Below, in pieces: positions 56,591-64,000 of a stretch of DNA of 64,000 bases. The stretch is from Alistipes montrealensis (GTDB taxonomy: Bacteria > Bacteroidota > Bacteroidia > Bacteroidales > Rikenellaceae): contig NZ_JAGYXY010000003.1 of NCBI RefSeq assembly GCF_018362775.1, positions 220,846 through 284,845 of the forward strand, in the 5' to 3' direction. A model generated the notes under the pieces. That model saw only the letters and a program-made list of their open reading frames with translations, was not told where the DNA came from and ran no database searches. Both the position numbers and the translations under genes were made by a program. Position 1 is the stretch's first letter; each line of letters begins with the position of its first letter.

Positions 56591-56979
56591 CGCACCATGT
56601 CCTCCGGCGCCAACGGCGTATAAGGACCGTCCTTGACCTCGAACAGCACCGTGCCGCTTTCGAGAACCTCCAGCGTATGCCACTGCCCTTTCGGAACGTG
56701 GATGCCGTATACGCCTTTGCGCGGATCGAGGGCGAAGCGTTCGGTCTCGTTGCCGCGTTGGTCGCAGAAAATCACATCGAAGCGGCCACGCAGAATAACG
56801 TAGGTTTCAGCCGTATGGGGATGGCGGTGAACGGGCAGCACCGTGCCCGGTTCCAGCGCGTTGAGCAGGCGCTGGGCCTTGGCGTCGAGCGAGTCATGGA
56901 GGTTGAAATTCATCCGCAGGCGTTCGCTGTCCTTTGCCCGGGCAGTTACTTCGTCCAGAAGTTTATCGTCGAGAATCAT
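56587..56979 (-). CDS. wbuC: WbuC-family cupin metalloprotein
   Basis: A 130-residue small cupin: MILDDKLLDEVTARAKDSER, then RMNFNLHDSLDAKAQRLLNA, typical of WbuC, and the metal-binding cupin motif VLPVHRHPHTAETYVILRGR (about 49-68) followed by GQWHTLEVLESGTVLFEV. WbuC proteins are encoded in O-antigen/capsule clusters and are of unknown reaction. Here the gene sits at the head of a two-gene unit beside the dTDP-rhamnose genes, which fits a surface-glycan role. Confidence 0.85.
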   Translation of the reverse strand: MILDDKLLDEVTARAKDSERLRMNFNLHDSLDAKAQRLLNALEPGTVLPVHRHPHTAETYVILRGRFDVIFCDQRGNETERFALDPRKGVYGIHVPKGQWHTLEVLESGTVLFEVKDGPYTPLAPEDMVR

Positions 56980-57138
56980 CGTGTCGAGGATTTGAATTAG
57001 TCCCGGTAAAGATAGCGATACTTTGCAAAAAAACGGACACGGGAATCGGAAATTCGCAAAAAAAGCGTACCTTCGATCAAAATTATCCGCTTTCCAGCCC
57101 CGCAGGACGACCGCGGGGCAGTATAATGACGCAAGGAG

Positions 57139-58023
57139 ATGAAAGGTATCGTTTTAGCAGGAGGCTCGGGAACGCGCCTCTACCCGATAACGAAGGGAGT
57201 CAGCAAACAACTGCTTCCGATATACGACAAACCGATGGTCTACTATCCGCTGTCGGCGCTGCTGCTGGCCGGCATCCGCGAGATACTGATCATCTCGACG
57301 CCGGCGGACCTTCCGGGCTTCCGGCGGCTGCTGGGCGACGGCTCGGATTACGGCGTACGCTTCGAGTATGCCGAGCAGCCTTCGCCCGACGGGTTGGCGC
57401 AAGCTTTCCTGATCGGCGAAAAGTTCATCGGCAACGATTCGGTATGTCTTGTCCTGGGCGACAATATCTTCCACGGGTCGGGATTTACGGGTATGCTCCG
57501 GGAGGCCGTGCGCAATGCGGAGGAAAAGGGCTGTGCAACCATCTTCGGCTACCGGGTCGAGGACCCGGAGCGTTACGGCGTCGCAGAGTTCGACGCCCAG
57601 GGCAACTGCCTCTCGATCGAGGAGAAACCCGCACAGCCCAAATCGAATTACGCCGTAGTCGGCCTGTATTTCTATCCGAACAAGGTCGTGGGGATCGCCA
57701 GGTCGATCGAACCGTCGGCAAGGGGCGAACTGGAGATAACCACGGTAAACCAGGAGTTTCTCCGGGCCGGGGAGTTGAAGGTGCAGACCCTCCAGCGGGG
57801 TTTCGCGTGGCTCGACACAGGCACGCACGACTCGCTGGCCGAGGCCTCGATCTTCGTGGAAGTGATCGAAAAACGGCAGGGGCTGAAAATCGCCTGCCTC
57901 GAAGGCATCGCCTACCGCAACGGCTGGATCACGGAGGAGAAGATGCGTACGCTGGCCGAGCCGATGCTCAAAAACCAGTACGGCCGGTATCTGTTGAAAG
58001 TAATCGAAGAATCGAAACGATGA
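57139..58023 (+). CDS. rfbA: Glucose-1-phosphate thymidylyltransferase
   Basis: A 294-residue RmlA enzyme: [20 protein letters not shown] with the nucleotide-binding GGSGTRLYP (8-16), [28 protein letters not shown] with the metal-binding Asp (about 108), and [19 protein letters not shown]. It makes dTDP-glucose from dTTP and glucose-1-phosphate, first step of dTDP-L-rhamnose synthesis. First gene of the plus-strand cluster; a weak -7 match TACCTTCG lies at 57068-57075. Its stop overlaps the rfbC start. Confidence 0.96.
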   Translation: MKGIVLAGGSGTRLYPITKGVSKQLLPIYDKPMVYYPLSALLLAGIREILIISTPADLPGFRRLLGDGSDYGVRFEYAEQPSPDGLAQAFLIGEKFIGNDSVCLVLGDNIFHGSGFTGMLREAVRNAEEKGCATIFGYRVEDPERYGVAEFDAQGNCLSIEEKPAQPKSNYAVVGLYFYPNKVVGIARSIEPSARGELEITTVNQEFLRAGELKVQTLQRGFAWLDTGTHDSLAEASIFVEVIEKRQGLKIACLEGIAYRNGWITEEKMRTLAEPMLKNQYGRYLLKVIEESKR

Positions 58024-58583
58024 GAGTGACGAAAACGGCGATCCCCGGCGTGGTGATCTTCGAACCGCAGGTGTTCGGGGATGCGCGGGGTTATTTTTTC
58101 GAACGCTTTTCGCAGCGGCAGTTCGACGAGGCGGCAGGTCCGGTGCGGTTCGTGCAGGACAACGAATCGAAATCGCACTACGGCGTACTCCGGGGACTGC
58201 ATTTCCAGAAGGGGGACTTTGCACAGGCCAAACTGGTATGCGTCGTACAAGGCCGTGTACTCGACGTAGCGGTGGACATCCGGCGCGGGTCGCCGACCTT
58301 CGGCAGGCATGTCGCCGCAGAACTCAGCGGCGAAAACAAACGGCTGCTCTTCATCCCCCGGGGATTCGCTCACGGATTCGCCGTGCTGAGCGAGGAGGCC
58401 ATATTCCAATATAAGTGCGACAACTACTACGCTCCCGGCAACGAGGGCGGCATCGCGTGGGACGATCCTGCGCTCGCGATCGACTGGCAGCTTCCGGCCG
58501 GCGACATCCTCCTTTCGGAGAAAGACCGCCGCAACCCGCTGCTCGAGGACGCCCCGGAACTATTCGAATACTCCCAATTATGA
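58020..58583 (+). CDS. rfbC: dTDP-4-dehydrorhamnose 3,5-epimerase
   Basis: A 187-residue cupin-fold Rml[21 protein letters not shown], the conserved [29 protein letters not shown] with the catalytic His (about 61), [20 protein letters not shown] and [15 protein letters not shown]. It epimerises C3 and C5 of the 4-keto sugar, third step of the pathway. It starts within the rfbA stop (ATGA) and ends within the rfbD start (ATGA), so translation is coupled on both sides. Confidence 0.95.
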   Translation: MRVTKTAIPGVVIFEPQVFGDARGYFFERFSQRQFDEAAGPVRFVQDNESKSHYGVLRGLHFQKGDFAQAKLVCVVQGRVLDVAVDIRRGSPTFGRHVAAELSGENKRLLFIPRGFAHGFAVLSEEAIFQYKCDNYYAPGNEGGIAWDDPALAIDWQLPAGDILLSEKDRRNPLLEDAPELFEYSQL

Positions 58584-59440
58584 ATATACTCGTAACGGGC
58601 GCCAACGGCCAGTTGGGCCGTGAAATGCAGCGGCTCAGCGCCGTATCGCCCAACAACTACCTGTTTACCGACGTAGCGGAACTGGACATCACCGACGCCG
58701 GGGCCGTGCGGCAGGCCGTCGGACAAAACGCCGTCGAAGTGATCGTCAACTGTGCGGCCTACACCAATGTGGAGCGGGCCGAAGAGGACGAAGAGGCTGC
58801 CGAACGGCTGAACTGCGAAGCCGTGAAAAACCTTGCGAAAGCCGCGGCTGCGGCCGGGGCGACGCTGATCCACGTCTCGACGGACTACGTCTTCGACGGC
58901 ACGGCCCACCGCCCCTACGCCGAAGAGGCGGTGACCTCGCCGCTCGGAGCCTACGGGCGTACGAAACTCGCGGGGGAGAAGGCCGTCGAGGAGTCGGGGT
59001 GCAAATACCTGATCTTCCGCACGGCGTGGCTCTACTCCGAGTACGGGAACAATTTCCTGAAAACGATGCTGCGCCTGACGGGCGAAAAAGAGCACATGAA
59101 CGTAGTCTTCGACCAGGTGGGAACCCCGACCTATGCCGGTGACCTGGCCATGACGATCTTCTCGATCATCGAGGGCGGTTATTTTGCCGGAAACGAAGGA
59201 CTTTACCACTTTACGAACGAGGGCGTATGCTCGTGGTACGACTTCGCCGTGGAGATTGCGGCCGCCGTCGGGCACGACAAATGCCGCATCATGCCCTGCC
59301 ACACGTCGGAATTCCCGACCAAAGCCGCCCGCCCGGCCTACTCGGTGCTGGACAAAACCAAGGTCAAAACCACGTTCGGCGTCGAAATCCCCCACTGGCG
59401 GGAGTCGATGCTCTACTGCCTGAAAAACATGCTGCGATGA
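58580..59440 (+). CDS. rfbD: dTDP-4-dehydrorhamnose reductase
   Basis: A 286-residue SDR-type Rml[21 protein letters not shown] (cofactor motif 6-13), AAYTNVERAEEDEEAAERLN, STDYVFDG, the YGRTKLAGE catalytic YxxxK, FRTAWLYSEYGNNFLKTMLR and C-terminal ARPAYSVLDKTKVKTTFG. It reduces the 4-keto group to yield dTDP-L-rhamnose, last step. The ATG at 58580 is preferred to an upstream in-frame start inside rfbC. Its stop overlaps the following glycosyltransferase start (ATGA). Confidence 0.95.
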   Translation: MNILVTGANGQLGREMQRLSAVSPNNYLFTDVAELDITDAGAVRQAVGQNAVEVIVNCAAYTNVERAEEDEEAAERLNCEAVKNLAKAAAAAGATLIHVSTDYVFDGTAHRPYAEEAVTSPLGAYGRTKLAGEKAVEESGCKYLIFRTAWLYSEYGNNFLKTMLRLTGEKEHMNVVFDQVGTPTYAGDLAMTIFSIIEGGYFAGNEGLYHFTNEGVCSWYDFAVEIAAAVGHDKCRIMPCHTSEFPTKAARPAYSVLDKTKVKTTFGVEIPHWRESMLYCLKNMLR

Positions 59441-60294
59441 AACGCGAAAACCGAATACCCAAGATCATCCACTGGTGCTGGCTGAGCGGCGAACCCGTTC
59501 CGGCATTTTTACAGGAGTGCATGGCGAGCTGGAAACGCCGCCTGCCGGACTACACGCTCAAATGCTGGACGCAGGAGAACTTCGACATCCACGCCGTCAA
59601 ATGGGTCGAGGAGGCCGTAGAGGGGCGCAAATGGGCCTTTGCTGCGGATTACATCCGGCTCTACGCCCTCTACACCGAGGGCGGCATCTACCTCGATTCG
59701 GATGTCGAAGTGCTCAAGTCGTTCGACAAACTGCTGGGCTACGACTTCTTCACCGCAGGCGAATACAGCCCGATCCACTATAAGCGCGCCGAGGTCCCGG
59801 TCGACGCACAGGGCGTCCCCTTCGACCGCGACGCTTTCGTCCCGGCATACGGGTTGCAGGCTGCCATCATGGGCGCGGCGCAAGGAAGCCGGTTCATCCG
59901 CGAGTGTATGGACTATTACGAAGGACACCATTTCCGCGAGCCGGACGGCACGCTGCGCGTGGACCTCACCATGCCGCTGGTTACGGCCAAGATCGCCGAA
60001 CGGCACGGATTCCGCTATCTGGACAAAACCCAGATACTCGACACGGACGCCGGGGAGAAACTATACATCGGCCGGAACAGCCTGCTGCCGAGCTGCATCC
60101 ACCTGCTGCGCCTGCGCACGATGGCTTTCCACCACTGCGCGGGAAGCTGGCTCGACCCGAAAGACCGCCTGAAAAGACAGGCGATCGGAAACCAGCGTCT
60201 TTTCCTTATTTTGAAATACGCGGCAAAGATGCGATGGTGGCGTTGGCGCCGCTGGCGGGAAAAACGCGCAGAAAACAAGAAAACAACCAAATAA
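59437..60294 (+). CDS. GT32-type glycosyltransferase (DXD sugar-binding)
   Basis: A 285-residue protein with the OCH1/GT32 pattern: RIPKIIHWCWLSGEPVPAFL at the N-terminus, then AFAADYIRLYALYTEGGIYL and DSDVEVLKSFD, in which DSD (about 90-92) binds nucleotide sugar and metal. PLVTAKIAERHGFRYL and the basic tail (WWRWRRWREKRAENKK) follow. It would transfer a hexose to a surface glycan or capsule; donor and acceptor are unknown. It is embedded between rfbD and rfbB and coupled to rfbD by a 4-base overlap. Confidence 0.88.
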   Translation: MKRENRIPKIIHWCWLSGEPVPAFLQECMASWKRRLPDYTLKCWTQENFDIHAVKWVEEAVEGRKWAFAADYIRLYALYTEGGIYLDSDVEVLKSFDKLLGYDFFTAGEYSPIHYKRAEVPVDAQGVPFDRDAFVPAYGLQAAIMGAAQGSRFIRECMDYYEGHHFREPDGTLRVDLTMPLVTAKIAERHGFRYLDKTQILDTDAGEKLYIGRNSLLPSCIHLLRLRTMAFHHCAGSWLDPKDRLKRQAIGNQRLFLILKYAAKMRWWRWRRWREKRAENKKTTK

Positions 60295-60300
60295 CCGGCT

Positions 60301-61359
60301 ATGAAACGCAGTATCCTGATCACCGGCGGCGCCGGATTCATCGGGTCGCACGTCGTGCGGCTGTTCGTCGAAAAATACCCCGATTACCGCATCGTCAACC
60401 TCGACAAGCTGACCTATGCGGGAAACCTCGCAAACCTCCGGGACATCGAGGACCGCCCCAACTACACCTTCGTCAAGGCCGACATCTGCGATTACGACGC
60501 AATGTACAGCCTGTTTGCAAAATACGATTTCGACGGGGTGATCCACCTTGCGGCCGAAAGCCACGTCGACCGCTCGATCCGCGACCCGTTCACCTTCGCA
60601 CGGACCAACGTGATGGGAACGCTGGCGCTCCTGCAAGCCGCCAAAGAGCATTGGAACGGCGCATGGGAAGGCAGACGTTTCTACCATATCTCGACCGACG
60701 AGGTCTACGGAGCCCTGCAATTCGACGGGACGCTCTTCACCGAACAGACCCGTTATGACCCGCACTCGCCCTATTCAGCGTCGAAAGCCTCGTCGGACCA
60801 CTTCGTGCGGGCGTTTCACGACACGTACGGACTTCCGGCCGTGGTGACGAACTGTTCGAACAACTACGGACCGTACCAGTTCCCCGAGAAACTCATCCCG
60901 CTGTTCATCAACAACATCCGGCACGAAAAGCCGCTGCCGGTCTACGGCAAAGGCGAGAACGTCCGCGACTGGCTCTACGTCGAGGACCACGCGCGGGCCA
61001 TCGACCTGATTTTCCACAAAGGGCGCAACGGCGAAACGTACAACATCGGCGGGTTCAACGAATGGCGGAACATCGACCTGATCCGGGTAATCATCCGGAC
61101 GGTGGACCGTCTGCTGGGACGGCCCGAGGGCACTTCGGAGAAGCTGATCACCTACGTCACCGACCGTGCGGGACACGACCTGCGCTACGCGATCGACTCG
61201 CGCAAACTCAAGGAGGAATTGGGCTGGGAACCTTCGCTGCAATTCGAGGAAGGCATCGAAAAGACCGTGCGGTGGTATCTCGCCAACCAGGAGTGGATGG
61301 ATAAAATCACCTCCGGGGAGTACGAACGGTATTACGAAGAAATGTATACCGGGAGGTAG
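60301..61359 (+). CDS. rfbB: dTDP-glucose 4,6-dehydratase
   Basis: A 352-residue extended SDR, RmlB: SILITGGAGFIGSHVVRLFV (cofactor motif), VIHLAAESHVDRSI, STDEVYGALQFDGTLFTEQT with the catalytic DE pair, YSASKASSDHFVRAFHDTY with the YxxxK, and NCSNNYGPYQFPEKLIPLFI. It converts dTDP-glucose to dTDP-4-keto-6-deoxyglucose, second step of rhamnose synthesis. It is the last gene of the cluster, so the four rfb genes occur in the order A-C-D-(GT)-B. The ATG is 6 bp after the glycosyltransferase stop. Confidence 0.96.
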   Translation: MKRSILITGGAGFIGSHVVRLFVEKYPDYRIVNLDKLTYAGNLANLRDIEDRPNYTFVKADICDYDAMYSLFAKYDFDGVIHLAAESHVDRSIRDPFTFARTNVMGTLALLQAAKEHWNGAWEGRRFYHISTDEVYGALQFDGTLFTEQTRYDPHSPYSASKASSDHFVRAFHDTYGLPAVVTNCSNNYGPYQFPEKLIPLFINNIRHEKPLPVYGKGENVRDWLYVEDHARAIDLIFHKGRNGETYNIGGFNEWRNIDLIRVIIRTVDRLLGRPEGTSEKLITYVTDRAGHDLRYAIDSRKLKEELGWEPSLQFEEGIEKTVRWYLANQEWMDKITSGEYERYYEEMYTGR

Positions 61360-61434
61360 TCCCGAAAACATCCGTATGGCACTTTCGCGGGAACGTCGCC
61401 CGAAAAAATGCAGGAAACTCCGGATTTCTGAAAA

Positions 61435-61926
61435 CTATCCCTCGCGGCTGATGTCGGCCAGCGTCGCCCGTACATAGGCCGCCAGGTCGGAAGGGGCGAT
61501 TTTGAATTGCAGCCCGCGCACGCCCGCACTGATGTAGATAAAGGGATGTCCGGCGGCCGTGCTGTGAATGTAGGTCGGAAACGGCTTTTTCATGCCGACG
61601 GGCGAGCATCCGCCGCGGATATACCCCGTCACCGGCAGCAGGTCCTTCATCGGGATCAAATCCACTTTTTTATTCCCCGAAACCTTTGCGGCGGCTTTCA
61701 GGTCGACTTCGTGGTGGCCAGGCACGACACAGACGAAATAGCCCGTGCGGTCGCCCCTGAGCACGAGAGTCTTGAAAACCGACTCAATGTCTTCGCCCAA
61801 CTGCCGGGCGACGTGCGTTGCGGCCAGGTGTTCCTCGTCAACCTCGTAGGGAACCAGTTCATAAGCGACCTTTGCACGGTCGAGCAACCGTGCGGCATTC
61901 GTCTTTTCAACTTTCGTATGTGCCAT
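61435..61926 (-). CDS. ybaK: Cys-tRNA(Pro)/Cys-tRNA(Cys) deacylase YbaK
   Basis: A 163-residue YbaK/ProX-type editing protein, MAHTKVEKTNAARLLDRAKV, with the family blocks VFKTLVLRGDRTGYFVCVVP, GHHEVDLKAAAKVSGNKKVD and GYIRGGCSPVGMKKPFPTYI, and C-terminal YISAGVRGLQFKIAPSDLAA. The conserved lysine in the KTL segment is the key catalytic residue of this family. It hydrolyses mischarged Cys-tRNA(Pro). It is monocistronic, divergent from the DUF5686 gene, with a TACCTTTG box at 61955-61962. Confidence 0.92.
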   Translation of the reverse strand: MAHTKVEKTNAARLLDRAKVAYELVPYEVDEEHLAATHVARQLGEDIESVFKTLVLRGDRTGYFVCVVPGHHEVDLKAAAKVSGNKKVDLIPMKDLLPVTGYIRGGCSPVGMKKPFPTYIHSTAAGHPFIYISAGVRGLQFKIAPSDLAAYVRATLADISREG

Positions 61927-61954
61927 ATTGTTCCTTTTATCTTCTTATCTGCCG

Positions 61955-61962
61955 CAAAGGTA
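61955..61962 (-). promoter_or_regulatory. -7 box of ybaK
   Basis: TACCTTTG on the minus strand, 28 bp before the ATG at 61926. Confidence 0.65.
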
Positions 61963-61993
61963 GTTTAAATTACCCGAATATGCGCTTTTTTGC

Positions 61994-62001
61994 TACATTT
62001 G
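61994..62001 (+). promoter_or_regulatory. -7 box of the DUF5686 gene
   Basis: TACATTTG, only 7 bp upstream of the ATG at 62009, implying a very short or leaderless 5' end if this start is right. Confidence 0.5.
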
Positions 62002-62008
62002 CCGGGTC

Positions 62009-64000
62009 ATGCAGCTACGGATAATCATATTACTGGCCGGACTTTTCTGGGCCGTCGGCGCTTCGGCGCAAACGACGCGTGTGCGCGGACAGGTGACCGA
62101 TGCCGCGGACGGAAAACCCCTGCAATTCGTCAGCGTCGTATTTCCGGGAACCACAATAGGAATCACGACCGACGAACAGGGCATCTACGCCCTCGAAACG
62201 CGCGATACCGTGAGCCGCGTGCAGGCCTCGATGGTCGGCTACGCCACGCAGACCCTGCCGCTGACACCGGGAAGTTTCAACCACGTGGATTTCGCCCTCG
62301 AAGCCGTGGAATTCGGCATCGGGCAGGTGGTCATCACCCCGGGAGCGAACCCCGCCTACCCCATTCTCGACGGCGTTATACGCAACAAACCCCGGAACGA
62401 TCCCGATCAGTACGACACGTACAGCTGCCGCACCTACACCAAGATGGAACTGGACCTTGCGAACATCAAACCGCAGTTCCGGAGCAAACGGCTCCAGCGC
62501 AACTTCGGGTTCGTCTTCGACTACGTGGACACCTCGGCGCTCACGGGACAGGCCTACCTCCCGGCGATGATCTCCGAAGCCACGGCCGACCTCTACCGCA
62601 GCAGCCGTCCGGCATTCAAACGCGAGGTGATCCGCGCCAGCCGCATCTCGGGCGTCGAGGACAACTTCGCCATGGCGCAGTTCACGGGCGGCATGCACGG
62701 CGACGTGAATTTCTACAACAATTTCATCGACATCTTCAACGTGCGCTTCGCCAGCCCGCTGGCCGACGGCGGACGGGCGTTCTACAACTATTTCCTGGTG
62801 GACAGCGTGGTGACCGAAGGACGTAAGGTCTACAAAATCCGGTTCCATCCCAAACGCCTTACCACCCCGGTGCTCGACGGCGAAGTCAACATCGATTCGG
62901 CGACCTATGCCCTCCAGTCGGCTTCGGCACGCATGCCCAAAGGCGTTAACGTCAACTGGGTCAAACACCTGATGCTCGACAACGAGAACCGCCCTACCGC
63001 AGAAGGCCGCTGGTTCCGTGTCCGCGACCGCGTGGCGGCGGAGTTCTCTATCGCGACGGCCGATTCGTCGAAACTCACCTCGTTTATCGGCACGCGCGAG
63101 GTAGCTTATTCCGACGTACGTATCGGCCAGCCGCTTCCCGACGAGATTCTGCGCATGGACAACAACGTCGTGGTACGGGACGAACAGCCCGAACACAACA
63201 AAGAGGAGTTCTGGGCACAGATACGTCCCTACGAACTGAGCGAAAAGGAGAAAGGAATCTACGCCATGGTCGACTCGGTACAGCACGTACCGCTCTACCG
63301 GAATATCTACACGTTCATCAACACGGTGATCGTCGGCTACTGGAATACGAAATACATCGGTATCGGCCCTTACTACAAACTGGCCAGTTTCAACAAGCTC
63401 GAAGGCTTCCGCATGCAACTGGGAGGCCGCACGACGACAAACGTGAGCCGCACGGTGCGCGTCGGGGGCTATGTGGCCTACGGCACGCGCGACGAGGACG
63501 TGAAGGGCGGAGGCAGCGTCGAACTGGCCTTCAACCGCCACCTGACCCGCAAGCTGACCTTCACGGCCAGGCACGACGTGATGCAGTTGGGCGCCGGGCA
63601 AAACGCCCTGACCGAGAGTAATATACTTTCGTCGATCCTCTCGCGCGGCGACCAGCGGCTTTCGATGGTCAACCGCGGAGAAGCGGTCTACGAACACGAA
63701 TGGTGTCACGGCGTAAGCACCTTTGCCGGAGCACGCATGCAGCGTATCTTCGCCAACCGCTACGTGCCGATGCTGCGGCCCGACGGCACACTCGTCAACT
63801 CGGTGTCCGACGCCGCGGTGCACGTCGGCATCCGCCTCTCGAAAAATGAAACCGTCTACCGCATGCCCTTCGACAAGCAGCACATGGGTTCCGTCTATCC
63901 GATCCTGACACTCGGATTCTCGGCCGGGATTCCCGACGTGCTGCGCGGCAGCTACGAATACTACCGCCTCGAAGGAGCCCTCCGCTACCGCCCCGAACTG
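62009..64000 (+). CDS. DUF5686 and carboxypeptidase-regulatory-like domain protein (partial)
   Basis: At least 664 residues, running off the right edge. Signal peptide MQLRIIILLAGLFWAVGASA is followed by a carboxypeptidase regulatory-like (beta-sandwich) domain, RGQVTDAADGKPLQFVSVVF...GITTDEQGIYAL (about 25-100). Then comes the DUF5686 region (DTYSCRTYTKMELDLANIKP onward), which forms an outer-membrane barrel in Bacteroidetes. These proteins are common and of poorly defined function, perhaps in envelope assembly or transport. The frame is open throughout with no disruption. Antisense frames of similar length are shadows. Confidence 0.88.
   Translation, partial: MQLRIIILLAGLFWAVGASAQTTRVRGQVTDAADGKPLQFVSVVFPGTTIGITTDEQGIYALETRDTVSRVQASMVGYATQTLPLTPGSFNHVDFALEAVEFGIGQVVITPGANPAYPILDGVIRNKPRNDPDQYDTYSCRTYTKMELDLANIKPQFRSKRLQRNFGFVFDYVDTSALTGQAYLPAMISEATADLYRSSRPAFKREVIRASRISGVEDNFAMAQFTGGMHGDVNFYNNFIDIFNVRFASPLADGGRAFYNYFLVDSVVTEGRKVYKIRFHPKRLTTPVLDGEVNIDSATYALQSASARMPKGVNVNWVKHLMLDNENRPTAEGRWFRVRDRVAAEFSIATADSSKLTSFIGTREVAYSDVRIGQPLPDEILRMDNNVVVRDEQPEHNKEEFWAQIRPYELSEKEKGIYAMVDSVQHVPLYRNIYTFINTVIVGYWNTKYIGIGPYYKLASFNKLEGFRMQLGGRTTTNVSRTVRVGGYVAYGTRDEDVKGGGSVELAFNRHLTRKLTFTARHDVMQLGAGQNALTESNILSSILSRGDQRLSMVNRGEAVYEHEWCHGVSTFAGARMQRIFANRYVPMLRPDGTLVNSVSDAAVHVGIRLSKNETVYRMPFDKQHMGSVYPILTLGFSAGIPDVLRGSYEYYRLEGALRYRPEL

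Noticed and set aside
56934..58583. A 549-residue plus-strand open frame
   Set aside because: Only its last 187 codons are real (rfbC). The upstream part lies out of frame through rfbA and merely happens to be open.
62030..63883. A 617-residue minus-strand open frame at the right edge
   Set aside because: It is the antisense of the DUF5686 gene, which has a signal peptide, domain motifs and a promoter; the minus frame has none.
1..64000. CRISPR arrays, rRNA operons and plasmid origins
   Set aside because: No regularly spaced repeats, rRNA sequence or replication-initiation gene was seen.

Overview
The window is bacterial and looks like a gut member of the Bacteroidales, most plausibly Alistipes or a close Rikenellaceae relative. 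Evidence read directly: many genes are preceded by the Bacteroidetes -7 box TAnnTTTG, often with a TTTG or TTG about 19-20 bp upstream. There are DUF3575/DUF3868/Mfa-type (type V) fimbrial genes, a Bacteroides-style tyrosine recombinase with Ser in place of the first catalytic Arg, a TonB-dependent receptor and a DUF5686 outer-membrane protein. A probable cysteate synthase gene fits sulfonolipid producers such as Alistipes. The genus call is inference.

Layout. 1-1427: start of a chromosomal fimbrial locus (DUF3868 protein, DUF3575 protein, minus strand) with an invertible promoter segment at 958-1269. 1428-8880: tRNA-Asp and GC-rich housekeeping and metabolic genes (nitroreductase, MalY-type aminotransferase, EEP hydrolase, ferritin-VIT membrane protein, EamA transporter, isochorismatase-like hydrolase, SDR, GT2). 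8944-39830: an integrated island of about 31 kb that has split one terminator hairpin shared by the convergent GT2 and msrBA genes. 39840-64000: msrBA, the complete histidine-utilisation operon (ftcD, hutU, a small lipoprotein, hutH, hutI), a TonB receptor with a leader terminator, a nspC/cysteate-synthase-like/pectate-lyase run, a carboxynorspermidine dehydrogenase, tRNA-Lys, a divergent wbuC/nucleotidyltransferase pair, the dTDP-rhamnose genes rfbA-rfbC-rfbD-(GT32)-rfbB, YbaK, and the start of a DUF5686 protein.

The island. It carries its integrase at the left edge. It has a DUF3408 gene, a mobA gene followed by a relaxase remnant, and a complete type V fimbrial operon of six or seven genes. 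An AraC regulator sits between two inverted repeats beside a second tyrosine recombinase. Further right are decayed mob fragments, a truncated IS3, a second mob module, a type I restriction-modification operon (hsdM, a GHKL/STAS-like gene, hsdS, hsdR, a YgjP-like metalloprotease), and a right end that is repeated inside the island at 26409-26556. No conjugation (tra) genes are visible, so it looks mobilisable rather than self-transmissible. Several mob genes carry stops or frameshifts, while the fimbrial and restriction cargo is intact.

Main hunt result. Both fimbrial loci share one switch design. Short inverted repeats, each a palindrome around a 3-bp centre, enclose a canonical promoter placed just inside the distal repeat. 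In the sequenced orientation both promoters point away from the fimbrial genes (predicted OFF). In the island locus the invertible segment (about 1.25 kb) also contains the AraC regulator gene.
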